Under the pieces are notes generated by a model. The model was not told the DNA's origin and did not search any database. It saw nothing but the letters and a program-made list of their open reading frames with translations. From positions 1 to 59,583 of the forward strand of contig DASSEV010000101.1 in assembly GCA_035695105.1 (NCBI GenBank): a stretch of DNA of 59,583 nt, read 5' to 3'. The stretch comes from JAICYJ01 sp035695105. GTDB lineage: Bacteria; Actinomycetota; Thermoleophilia; Gaiellales; JAICJC01. Position numbers and translations under genes: made by a program. Positions 15,127 to 23,353 of this stretch are shown here, one piece after another (position 1 is the first letter of the stretch; each line of letters begins with the position of its first letter).

Positions 15127-17469
15127 GTGAGCGCAGCGTTCAAGGGCGTCATCAACGTCGACATCAAAGACTCGGTCCCGGACTGGGACCCCTACACGCA
15201 GCCGATGGCGCCCGAGGGTGCGCCGAACGTCATCTACATCGTCCTCGACGATGTCGGCTACTCGGCGATGGAGCCGTTCGGCGGGATGATCGAGACGCCG
15301 AACATCAACCGGATCGCGGAGCGCGGGCTGACGTACACCAACTTCCACACGACGGCGCTGTGCTCGCCGACGCGTGCCTGCCTTCTCACCGGCAGGAACC
15401 ACACCACGAACGGGATGGCCTGCATCACCGAGGCGTCGGCCGGGTTCCCGAACCAGAACGGACACATCCCGTTCGAGTGCGGGACGCTCGCCGAGGTGCT
15501 CGGCGAGCGTGGCTGGAACACGTACGCGGTCGGCAAATGGCATCTCACGGCGGCCGACGAGATGAACCTCGCCTCGCGGAAGACCCAGTGGCCGCTCGGC
15601 AGGGGGTTCGAGCGGTTCTATGGATTTCTCGGGGCGGAAACGAACCAGTGGTATCCCGACCTCTTCTACGACAACCATCCGGTCGAACAGCCCTGCTCGC
15701 CGGAGGAGGGCTACCACTTCGGCGTCGATATCACCGATAAGGCGCTCTCGTTCATCCAGGACGCCAAGGCGATCGCGCCGGACAAGCCGTTCTTCCTCTA
15801 CTACTGCCCGGGCGCCTGCCACGCGCCCCACCACGTGCCGAGGGACTGGGTGGACAGGTACAAGGGCAGGTTCGACATGGGGTACGAGGCGTACCGCGAG
15901 CACGTCTTCGACCGGCAGAAGCAGATGGGCGTCGTCACCGAGAAGGCTGAGCTCTCGCCGATCAACCCCTACGGAGATCAGACGAGCGAGGACGGCGGCG
16001 GCTGGCCGGAGCTCGACACGGTGCGGCGGTGGGAGTCCCTCTCCGACGACGAGAAGCGTCTGTTCTGCCGGATGGCGGAGGTGTACGCCGGCTTCCTCAG
16101 CCACGCCGATCACCAGATCGGTCGCCTGCTGGATTACCTCGAGGAGAGCGGCCAGCTCGACAACACGCTGATCGTTCTCGTGTCCGACAACGGCGCCTCC
16201 GGCGAGGGCGGTCCGAACGGGTCGGTGAACGAGAACAAGATCTTCAACGGCCTTCCCGACCGGATCGAGGAGAACCTGCCATTCATCGATGAGCTCGGTG
16301 GCCCCAAGACGTACAACCATTACCCGACCGGCTGGGCGTTCGCGTTCAACACGCCGTTCAAGCTGTGGAAGCGCTATGCGAACTGGGAGGGCGGCACTGC
16401 CGACCCGATGATCGTGTCCTGGCCCAGCCGGGTCTCCGAGTCCGGGCCGCGGCGGCAGTTCGTCCATGCGATCGACATCGTCCCGACGGTCTACGAGTGC
16501 CTCGGCGTCGAGCCGCCCGATGTCGTGAAGGGCTACACCCAGCAGGAGATCGAAGGCGTCAGCTTCGCCGCGACGTTCTCGAAACCGCAGGCGACCACCG
16601 CAAAGCAGACCCAGTTCTACTCCATGCTCGGCACGCGGGCCATCTGGCATCAGGGATGGAAGGCGACGGCGGTGTCGCCCGCAGCGCCGGAAAGCTGGCC
16701 CAACTTCGCAGCACAGCGCTGGGAGCTGTACGACACCGAGAACGACCCGAGCGAGTGCCACGACCTCGCCGCGGAGCAGCCTCAGAAGCTGCAAGAGCTG
16801 ATCTCCCTGTGGTGGGCCGAGGCCGGGCGCTACCACGCGTTCCCGCTCGAGACGCGGAACGCCGTCGAGATCCTGGGCACCGAGCGGCCGCAGCTCGCGA
16901 AGCCGCAGACGCGCTACACGTACTACCCAGGCGGTGCCGAGATTCCCGAGTCGGCCGCACCGAACCTGCGCAACCGCTCGTACACGATCGCCGTCGAGGT
17001 GACGATCGACACCGAGGAGGCGGGCGGCGTCCTGTTCTCGCAGGGCGCCCGCTTCGGCGGCCACGCGCTCTACCTGAAGGACGGTAGGCTCAAGTACGTC
17101 TACAACTTCGTCGGGCTCGAGGAGCAGGTGATCGAATCCACCGAGCCGGTGCCGCTCGGCCACGTCGTCCTCTCCGCGTCGTTCGAACGGGAAGGCGACA
17201 CGATGCCATCCGAGGGCACGCTCACCCTCCACGTCCGAGACCGGGCGGTCGGCGAAGGCCGGATCAGGACCCAGCCGGGCTACTTCTCACTCGCCGGCGA
17301 GGGACTCAACATCGGCAAGGATGGCGGCGAGGCGGTCACGGACGACTACCCGGGCGAATCACCCTGGGCATTCGCCGGCGGCACCATCCACAAGGCAATC
17401 ATCGACGTCAGCGGCGACCCGTTCGTCGACCTCGCCGCCGAGGCGAAGATGGCGTTCGCGCGCGACTGA
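15127..17469 (+). CDS. Type I (formylglycine) arylsulfatase
   Basis: A 780-residue sulfatase of the alkaline phosphatase superfamily that hydrolyses sulfate esters. The metal aspartates are in VIYIVLDDVGYSAMEPFGG (Asp41/42). The formylglycine signature is ALCSPTRACLLTGRN with Cys79 in C-x-P-x-R, followed by YAVGKWHL and the second metal site LIVLVSDNGASGEGG. The last 170 residues form a beta-rich appendix (from about SYTIAVEVTIDTEE) seen in large actinobacterial arylsulfatases. No signal peptide is present, so it may be cytoplasmic or leave by another route. GGAGGGGAAGCC precedes the GTG. It is divergent from its maturase across about 160 bases. The substrate is unknown. Confidence 0.96.
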   Translation: MSAAFKGVINVDIKDSVPDWDPYTQPMAPEGAPNVIYIVLDDVGYSAMEPFGGMIETPNINRIAERGLTYTNFHTTALCSPTRACLLTGRNHTTNGMACITEASAGFPNQNGHIPFECGTLAEVLGERGWNTYAVGKWHLTAADEMNLASRKTQWPLGRGFERFYGFLGAETNQWYPDLFYDNHPVEQPCSPEEGYHFGVDITDKALSFIQDAKAIAPDKPFFLYYCPGACHAPHHVPRDWVDRYKGRFDMGYEAYREHVFDRQKQMGVVTEKAELSPINPYGDQTSEDGGGWPELDTVRRWESLSDDEKRLFCRMAEVYAGFLSHADHQIGRLLDYLEESGQLDNTLIVLVSDNGASGEGGPNGSVNENKIFNGLPDRIEENLPFIDELGGPKTYNHYPTGWAFAFNTPFKLWKRYANWEGGTADPMIVSWPSRVSESGPRRQFVHAIDIVPTVYECLGVEPPDVVKGYTQQEIEGVSFAATFSKPQATTAKQTQFYSMLGTRAIWHQGWKATAVSPAAPESWPNFAAQRWELYDTENDPSECHDLAAEQPQKLQELISLWWAEAGRYHAFPLETRNAVEILGTERPQLAKPQTRYTYYPGGAEIPESAAPNLRNRSYTIAVEVTIDTEEAGGVLFSQGARFGGHALYLKDGRLKYVYNFVGLEEQVIESTEPVPLGHVVLSASFEREGDTMPSEGTLTLHVRDRAVGEGRIRTQPGYFSLAGEGLNIGKDGGEAVTDDYPGESPWAFAGGTIHKAIIDVSGDPFVDLAAEAKMAFARD

Positions 17470-17516
17470 GACGCCTCCCAGATTCCTGGCTGCCGTCGAG
17501 TCGGCGTCCAGCCCGG

Positions 17517-18212
17517 TTACCGCTGGACCCGGACGCCCGTGCCGTCGATCGCGCTGACCGGGATGGGATACCGGGCCCTGGCAGCCTCCACGACGCCATC
17601 CTCGAGCCACTGCGCCTCTGCGCCGACCCCGACCACGTAGACGACCTCGTCGGCAGGAAACTCGCGTAGCCCGTCGTCCGTGGCCTGCAGCGGGTCATGG
17701 GCACCGACGTGGCCGGTCGAACCGATTCCGGCCGTGGTCAGCACCTCGATCGTGTCGTGCAATCGCCCCTCCGCCTCGCTGTAGGCCTGCTCGTCCCCGG
17801 TCCACCGCGCCATTCTCGAGCTCACCGCCGGAGCGACGACGAACACCCTGCTCTCCGGTCCGACGGTGGGGAGCGAGGCAACATCCGCAGGCGACACCGG
17901 CCTGTCGGTGACCATCAGCACCCGATGCTCCGCGTCGTCGCTCGGCCGCTGCGGCATGTCGAACGTGCCAAGGCTCCCACCCGTGGAGATCACACCTCGC
18001 GGCCGCCGTGCCCCGATGACAAGCACGGTACCGACGACGACGGCAACCACCGCCCCCAGCGCCACCCAAGCTGCCGGGCCCACGCTGAACGCCCAGAGCA
18101 CCGAACCGATCACGACCGCTCCCACCAGCGTGAGGATGATCGCGTAGGTCGCCGGCTGATCGCGATGAAGCATGAGCGTGACCCTCGCCGGGGAAGCCTC
18201 CGCCCGCATCAT
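17517..18212 (-). CDS. Membrane-anchored hypothetical protein
   Basis: A 231-residue protein with two N-terminal membrane helices (ATYAIILTLVGAVVIGSVLW and VALGAVVAVVVGTVLVIGA) and a soluble domain from about residue 75. The soluble part has an alternating strand-helix pattern (HRVLMVTDRP, RVFVVAPAVSSRMARW, EVVYVVGVGAEAQWLEDG) like the alpha/beta fold of universal stress proteins, but it lacks a clear nucleotide loop. The true start may be the later Met at about residue 14, just before the first helix. It is separated by 49 bases from a DUF7144-type gene on the same strand. Function unknown. Confidence 0.65.
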   Translation of the reverse strand: MMRAEASPARVTLMLHRDQPATYAIILTLVGAVVIGSVLWAFSVGPAAWVALGAVVAVVVGTVLVIGARRPRGVISTGGSLGTFDMPQRPSDDAEHRVLMVTDRPVSPADVASLPTVGPESRVFVVAPAVSSRMARWTGDEQAYSEAEGRLHDTIEVLTTAGIGSTGHVGAHDPLQATDDGLREFPADEVVYVVGVGAEAQWLEDGVVEAARARYPIPVSAIDGTGVRVQR

Positions 18213-18261
18213 CCGAAGGGGGTGAGCGAGCGCGGCCCTCAGCTCGACACCACCACCGGGG

Positions 18262-18714
18262 TCAGCCTCTGTCGCCCTCGAAGCGCCAGTCCTCCGTCGC
18301 GTGGTCCGGCCACCCGCCCGCCGTCAACGCGAAGATGATCGCCACGTTGATCCCTATGCCGGCGATCGCCGCCCATGGCGCTGCGAACACGAGCAGGAAC
18401 CAGATCATCGCGGCGATCGCGCACACGCCCACGCCGATGACGTTGCCGATCAGGCGCCCGCTCCAGGCCAGGATCCCGGCGATCAGTTGCAGCGCCCCCC
18501 AGATGACGAACACCCAGCCCCAGCCCGTCAGGCCGCCTGTCAAGGGGATGTGCTTCCGGAAGTAGGTGTGGTGCTCGATCAGGTTGTAGCCGTTCAGGAG
18601 GTTGAACGCGCCCGCGACGACCAGAAGGACGCATGCAAACACCACCCAGCCGGTTGCATGCGAGCGCACCTGTGACCTCGTCGACTGGGACTTCGCCTGT
18701 ACCTGATTCGACAT
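18262..18714 (-). CDS. DUF7144-like four-helix membrane protein (copy 1)
   Basis: A 150-residue integral membrane protein with four helices. The first is TGWVVFACVLLVVAGAFNLL, then NGYNLIEHHTYF, followed by GWGWVFVIWGALQLIAGILA and two C-terminal helices with FLLVFAAPWAAIAGIGINVA. This pattern recurs in two further genes of the window (29284-29685 and 54072-54491), so the family is triplicated here. The ATG overlaps the stop of a 65-codon frame upstream (TGATG). Members are abundant in actinobacteria and have no established function; repeated occurrence near stress genes suggests an envelope or stress role. Confidence 0.85.
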   Translation of the reverse strand: MSNQVQAKSQSTRSQVRSHATGWVVFACVLLVVAGAFNLLNGYNLIEHHTYFRKHIPLTGGLTGWGWVFVIWGALQLIAGILAWSGRLIGNVIGVGVCAIAAMIWFLLVFAAPWAAIAGIGINVAIIFALTAGGWPDHATEDWRFEGDRG

Positions 18715-18911
18715 CAGGTCACCTCGCGTTCCGTGCGGCCGAAGGCCTGGTTACCTGTCTGCAGGCGGGATTCCACCGAGCCCTCGGCATCAGGTGTCCG
18801 TCCGGATCGGCCGGATACGAGGCCGGCGAGCTGCCGCAGCTCCTCGTGCTCGTGAGGGACATATCCGTCGGGAAGCGCTTGCTCCGAGGCGAGATCGATG
18901 CCGTATCGCAT
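18714..18911 (-). CDS. Small hypothetical protein coupled to DUF7144-like gene
   Basis: A 65-residue charged, soluble product beginning MRYGIDLASEQ, with a His/Glu stretch (VPHEHEELRQLAGLVSG). Its TGA overlaps the ATG of the DUF7144-like gene, a typical translational coupling, and AGGACGG lies close upstream of its ATG. No family is recognised. It may be a small regulator of the membrane protein or a chance frame; the overlap and ribosome site are the only support. Confidence 0.4.
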   Translation of the reverse strand: MRYGIDLASEQALPDGYVPHEHEELRQLAGLVSGRSGRTPDAEGSVESRLQTGNQAFGRTEREVT

Positions 18912-19172
18912 TGTTCCGTCCTGTGGTTGAACCGCCGCGAAGACAGCCGCGACCGGAATCAGGGTACGGCGGCCGTACAAACGCACATCATCCCCTCGGC
19001 TGTAGACGCCGTGTGGCGAAGAACGGGGCCCTGCGACACCGGCATGGAGCCGACGAGCCGCCGGGCCCAGCGGCCTGTCTCCACGGAAAGTCCGCACCTG
19101 ATGTGCGGGCGATCTGCGATGTCCGATCGCTGCTCCTCCTGCAACCGTGCCATGCAGAGTGGAGGCAAATCG

Positions 19173-21248
19173 ATGTGCTCCTCACGGAGATTGATTCGCA
19201 CGCTGGCGATAGCCGCTGTGTCGTATCTCATAGGGCTGGCAACGCCTCTCGACCCTGCTCATTCGGCGCCGATCATGAGTGCGGTCGGCACACCGGTCGC
19301 GCTGACGGTCAAGCAGCACACGGCCGGCGTGCTGATCGGCCGGTCGCGCGGGTGCTCGCCGTCCCTGAAGGTGGTGGATCTCGCGAGCCGCAGCGTGCGG
19401 GAGTTGATCAGGCCCGGAACGCCCGAGTGCATCATGGGCGGGTTCCGACCGCGAGGCGCACGCGTCGCGTTGGGGACCAACCGAATCACCTGGTCGTGGG
19501 TCCCGGAGATGCCCGGCGGAACCGTGGATCTGTTCAATGCGCGGACTGATGGGACCGGCGAACGCCAAATCGCTCAGGTCGCCCACGAACCCGGGTCCGG
19601 AGGTGATTTCGTGGTTGGCCCGGTAGCAGCTGCCGCCGCGTCCTATTACGCAGTGGTGCACGTCGCGCCGGTCGATCCCGCATGCAGCTCGACCGCGGAG
19701 GGCTACCAGTTCACTCCTACAAGCGGAGAGGTGTTCAAGGATGATGGCACCACGACCACCCAACTGGTCGGATCCATGCCGGCGTCCATCGCCGCCTCCA
19801 GCGATCTGGTGGTGACCGCCACGGCTGACACCGAGCCGAGCACCGACCCACGACCTCACCTTGGCGACCACATGGTGGTGGAGGTGCGAGCGGCATCCGA
19901 CGGTCGGCTTCTCAGCTCGTTCGCACCAATGGGCCGGATCGTTGGGCTCGGTGCGGGACAAAGCTTCGTCGCCACGATGACCGAAGCCACGGACGGCAGC
20001 CGGCACATTCAGGAGTGGGACGCGAAGACCGGGCTGCGGGCGCACGCCTGGCGGGTGAGCCGCCGAACCGCTGATGGCGTTCTGGTGGCCGGCGACAGGA
20101 TCATCTATCGGGTGGGCGGCACGATCGTTGCGCTCGACCGTGAAGCCGGCCTACGCCTGCCGCTGACCCAGATCGCCCGTCCGCGGCCCATGTATGGGTT
20201 CGCCGCGCGGCGAACGGTCTGGGCGGTAGCCACCGACCACACAGCCCGGGTCGTCGGCGTTCGTACCGGCCGCACCCTTGGCGCCATCGGGTCCCTACCA
20301 CACTACAACGACTCCTATACCGGCTGGCCCGTCGCACGAGTTCACTCCCCCCACGGCATCTACTCGTCTTGGCTGAATCCCGGGTGCTGCCTAACCCCGG
20401 CCGCTGCGATGAGATCCGGCTCCTCCGCGGGACACGACATGCCCTTCAACGCCGGAATCGACATCCCGGTTAACGACGCGCACCCCGATCCAGCGGCACC
20501 CCGGGGCACGAGCCACCCAGTGTTTGCAATGGAATCCGGCACCGTCTGGCTGAACCTGCACGGCCACGACGGCTGCCATGGCAGCCGCGTGCGGGTCGGA
20601 CACTTCGGCTACGGTCACACCGTCAGCCGCCTCGCGATCGGAACACACGTCGATGCCGGAGATGTCGTTGGTTGGACGTGCCTGGGCGCCTGGCATGTCC
20701 ACCTCTCGGAGTTCCTGGAGCAGCATGAAAGCGAACGCCTCAATCCGCTGAGACCAGCCGGTCGGGTGGGCCCAGTCGTCGACCGTGCCGCGCCGACCAT
20801 CTCCCGGCTGCGTTTCTACACACGCACAGGCGCCCGCCTATCGCCCGCCGACCTGCACGGCACGGTCGATCCGGTGGCAAAGATCCAGGATCCTTATAGG
20901 TACAGGGACTGGCCGACCGCGCCCCTCGCCGACCACATGGTCTATGCCCTGCAGGTGACGGTTCGCCGCGCCGGCAGCCTCGTGTATTCGCGAGAGCTAT
21001 ACCGGCTGGACGCGTCCCCCGGGCATCTCGACCGGCTCTTTTACAGGCCCTTGCTGCAACGGACCGCCCTCGTCGCTGACTGCGCCACACACCCGACCAG
21101 AGACTGCCAACCCCACTACTGGCTCCGGCTCTGGCGGGAAGGCTGGAACACCAACCACCTTCCACCCGGCGGGTACACCATCCGAGTCTCGGCATCCGAT
21201 GAGCAGCGCAACACGGCATTGCGAACCACACGCGTATGGATCCGCTGA
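19173..21248 (+). CDS. Secreted protein: N-terminal beta-propeller plus degenerate M23-like peptidase domain
   Basis: A 691-residue exported protein. The ATG at 19173 was preferred because GGAGG stands 7 bases upstream and a signal peptide follows directly (LIRTLAIAAVSYLIGLATPL); the frame is open upstream without protein-like content. Residues about 45-400 form propeller-like repeats with many Gly and aromatic strands. Residues about 415-520 match a LytM/M23 fold: AGIDIPV, VFAMESGTVW, RVRVGHFGYGHTVSRLA, DAGDVVGWTCLG and the final WHVHLSEF, which keeps the HxH. The first zinc-ligand position reads N-A-G-I-D instead of H-x-x-x-D, so the metal site is probably impaired. The C-terminus is a beta-sandwich-like tail. 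It may bind rather than cut cell wall or protein. Confidence 0.75.
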   Translation: MCSSRRLIRTLAIAAVSYLIGLATPLDPAHSAPIMSAVGTPVALTVKQHTAGVLIGRSRGCSPSLKVVDLASRSVRELIRPGTPECIMGGFRPRGARVALGTNRITWSWVPEMPGGTVDLFNARTDGTGERQIAQVAHEPGSGGDFVVGPVAAAAASYYAVVHVAPVDPACSSTAEGYQFTPTSGEVFKDDGTTTTQLVGSMPASIAASSDLVVTATADTEPSTDPRPHLGDHMVVEVRAASDGRLLSSFAPMGRIVGLGAGQSFVATMTEATDGSRHIQEWDAKTGLRAHAWRVSRRTADGVLVAGDRIIYRVGGTIVALDREAGLRLPLTQIARPRPMYGFAARRTVWAVATDHTARVVGVRTGRTLGAIGSLPHYNDSYTGWPVARVHSPHGIYSSWLNPGCCLTPAAAMRSGSSAGHDMPFNAGIDIPVNDAHPDPAAPRGTSHPVFAMESGTVWLNLHGHDGCHGSRVRVGHFGYGHTVSRLAIGTHVDAGDVVGWTCLGAWHVHLSEFLEQHESERLNPLRPAGRVGPVVDRAAPTISRLRFYTRTGARLSPADLHGTVDPVAKIQDPYRYRDWPTAPLADHMVYALQVTVRRAGSLVYSRELYRLDASPGHLDRLFYRPLLQRTALVADCATHPTRDCQPHYWLRLWREGWNTNHLPPGGYTIRVSASDEQRNTALRTTRVWIR

Positions 21249-21294
21249 CCTCGCGAATTCCGCACGCGAACAGACGTCCGCAGTCCCCTCACGG

Positions 21295-22347
21295 CTACCG
21301 CGGCGGCCCGCTCGCCAGCTTCAGGTTGGTGGTGTAGGCATTCCCGCTCTGGTCGAGGATCACGGCGGAGACCGACGCTCCCGGCTTCTGAGTCGCAACC
21401 ACCGCGCTCAGGTCGTCCGGGGAGGAGATGGCATGCCCCCCGACCGACGTGATCAGGTCGCCCGGGGCGAACCCAGCGGCGTCGGCGGGGCTCCCTGGCA
21501 CGACGGAGGCCACAACGGCACCAGAGCCCTGGTAGCTCGCCTCGCCGGCCTCCACGCCCAGGAAGGCCGTGCCGCCGACGTGCACGGACGCGGACTGCTC
21601 GCCGCGGGTGATCTGGCCGGCGATCGACAGCGCCCGGTCGATCGGAATCGCGAACCCCTGGTTTGCCGACGAGGCGCCGGGGGCGTTTCCTTCGGACGCC
21701 GCGGTGTCCATGCCGATCACATGGCCGCCGGAGTCCAGCAACGGGCCGCCCGAGTCCCCGGGCCGCACGGCCGCGTCGGTCTCGATCATGCCGTGCAGGC
21801 TCTCGCTGCCGCCCTGGTCATCGCTGACGGTGATCCCCCGGCCAAGCCCGGTCACCGTGCCAGGCGCGGGCGTCAGCCGCCCGGTGCCGCCCGCATTGCC
21901 GAGCGCCTGCACCGACTGGCCGACCTGCAGGCCGGAGGAGCTCCCGACCGAAACCGTCGTGAGGTTCGAGGCGCCGCTGGCCTGCAGGATGGCAACGTCG
22001 TCCGGCACGTCGTATCCCACCACCCGGGCGCTGTAGCTGCGGTTCGTGCCGGGAACTCTCAACCTGATCTGCGTCGCGCCGCGGATGACGTGGTTGTTCG
22101 TCAGCACCCGGCCCGACGGCGTCAGCACCATCCCGGTACCGGCAGCCTGCGCTCCCTGGTACCCGAGGTTGGTTTCGATCACGACGACCCCGCTGCCGAT
22201 CCCCCTCGAATGCGATCCGATCAGCCTGAGGCCGGCAACCACGGCCGCCGCGACGACGATGGGGACGAGCGCCACGAGCAACAGGCGGGAGTGGAGCCGG
22301 CGGCGTGGCTCGTTCGGCCACGGCCGCATAGGGCCTTCGAGTTCCAT
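21295..22347 (-). CDS. Membrane-anchored trypsin-like serine protease with PDZ domain (S1C, HtrA/DegP type)
   Basis: A 350-residue HtrA-like protease. One membrane helix (RLLLVALVPIVVAAAVVAGL) anchors it, with the protease outside. The catalytic triad is visible: His86 in VLTNNHVIRG, Asp117 in DVPDDVAILQ and Ser199 in VRPGDSGGPLL. A PDZ domain from about residue 255 carries the carboxylate-binding loop (FLGVEAGEA) and SPADAAGFAPGDLITSVGG. Such enzymes degrade or refold damaged envelope proteins and cut signalling anchors. The ATG at 22347 has AGAGGAAG upstream; longer upstream frames are arginine-rich and rejected. It is a single gene facing the secreted propeller gene. Confidence 0.94.
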   Translation of the reverse strand: MELEGPMRPWPNEPRRRLHSRLLLVALVPIVVAAAVVAGLRLIGSHSRGIGSGVVVIETNLGYQGAQAAGTGMVLTPSGRVLTNNHVIRGATQIRLRVPGTNRSYSARVVGYDVPDDVAILQASGASNLTTVSVGSSSGLQVGQSVQALGNAGGTGRLTPAPGTVTGLGRGITVSDDQGGSESLHGMIETDAAVRPGDSGGPLLDSGGHVIGMDTAASEGNAPGASSANQGFAIPIDRALSIAGQITRGEQSASVHVGGTAFLGVEAGEASYQGSGAVVASVVPGSPADAAGFAPGDLITSVGGHAISSPDDLSAVVATQKPGASVSAVILDQSGNAYTTNLKLASGPPR

Positions 22348-22474
22348 TGACTTCCTCTCGATCGGGGGGTGCCTCACCAGCCGCACGAGACCACGGCTCC
22401 ATTCGAGAAGACTGAGAAGCGTTGACGTCCAGTTGGATGCCGGCAACCGCCGGCAAGCGCGATCCGCCCGCGTG

Positions 22475-23230
22475 CTACGCCGCGCCGCCCAGGTCGTCCG
22501 GATGCCCGGCAGCCAGCCGCGGCCACTGCGGAATCGGCCGCCCGCCCGGACGGCGGACGGAGCGCCCCTGCTCGTCCGTGCGCATCTGCTCGCTGGCCGT
22601 CCCCTGGTACGGCTGCGGCCACCCCTCCGGGGAGTCCTCCCACGACTCCTGCCGCCCGTAGACGGTCTGGTCGAGCATCGGATACGAGCTGCCCATCGTC
22701 TCGTTCCCACGGCCCGTCGTCCAGTACGTCTCGAACACGCGGTCGCCGTCTCGCAGGTAGCACACGTTCATGCCGAAATGCCGCCCGGCGATGAGCGCGT
22801 CACGCGATCCTTCGGGCACCGCGTAGAACGGCATCTCCCAGCCCATGAACCGGCGGTAGCGATCGCTCTCCGGGAACGGCCCCTGGCAGAAGACCGCGAA
22901 CGTCACGTCACGGGAGTGCAGGTAGGAGAGCTCGCGTACCTGCGCGTTGTCCTTCGTGCACCCCTCACACTGCGATGCCGCCGGGAGGCCGTCATACCAC
23001 ATCATGTACGAGGCAAATAGCTGGGAGCGGCCCTCGAAGGTGTCGATCAGGCGCACCTCCCCGTCCGGCCCGACGAGCGGCGTCGTCGGATCGACCTCGA
23101 CCATCGGCAGCCGCCGCCGGGCGGCGGCGATCGCGTCGCCCTCACGGGTATGCGCCTTCTCGCGGTCGCGGAGGTGATCGATCTGGACTTGCCAGGTCTC
23201 ACGGTCGACGATCGGCGGTCGTGCGGGCAT
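22475..23230 (-). CDS. DUF899 family thioredoxin-like protein
   Basis: A 251-residue protein of the DUF899 (COG4312) group, a thioredoxin-fold family often annotated as predicted dithiol-disulfide isomerase. The signature region is FEGRSQLFASYMMWYDG, followed by CEGCTKDNAQVRELSYLHSR, in which CxxC takes the place of the thioredoxin active site. Later segments (FPESDRYRRFMGWEMPFYAV, GMNVCYLRDGDRVFETYWTT) are typical of the family. The start MPARPPIVDRETW is preceded by AAGGAG at good spacing. No membrane segment. The redox role follows from the fold and cysteines; substrate unknown. Confidence 0.88.
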   Translation of the reverse strand: MPARPPIVDRETWQVQIDHLRDREKAHTREGDAIAAARRRLPMVEVDPTTPLVGPDGEVRLIDTFEGRSQLFASYMMWYDGLPAASQCEGCTKDNAQVRELSYLHSRDVTFAVFCQGPFPESDRYRRFMGWEMPFYAVPEGSRDALIAGRHFGMNVCYLRDGDRVFETYWTTGRGNETMGSSYPMLDQTVYGRQESWEDSPEGWPQPYQGTASEQMRTDEQGRSVRRPGGRPIPQWPRLAAGHPDDLGGAA

Positions 23231-23303
23231 GCTCGGCTCCTTCGGCTGCGGCGGTTGTGCTTGATGACCGCGCGGCCGCGGCAAACTCATCGCAGCGCGG
23301 CGC

Positions 23304-23338
23304 GAGCGGCCGGCGCGGATCTCCCCCGCCGGCCGCTC
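23304..23338 (-). terminator. GC-rich hairpin after the APC permease gene
   Basis: A perfect 12-bp inverted repeat (GAGCGGCCGGCG / CGCCGGCCGCTC) with an 11-base loop, 16 bases past the permease stop in its direction of transcription. No run of U follows. The position supports an intrinsic, I-shaped terminator or an mRNA 3'-end stabiliser. Confidence 0.6.
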
Positions 23339-23353
23339 CCACCGCTCGATCCG

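Noticed and set aside
14920..17232. 770-codon minus-strand frame opposite the sulfatase
   Set aside because: It is the antisense shadow of the sulfatase, with low-complexity Arg/Val/Leu content and no recognisable domain.
18912..19172. Possible c-di-AMP riboswitch before the M23-like gene, as seen before cell-wall hydrolases in actinobacteria
   Set aside because: No match to the conserved core of that riboswitch was found by eye.
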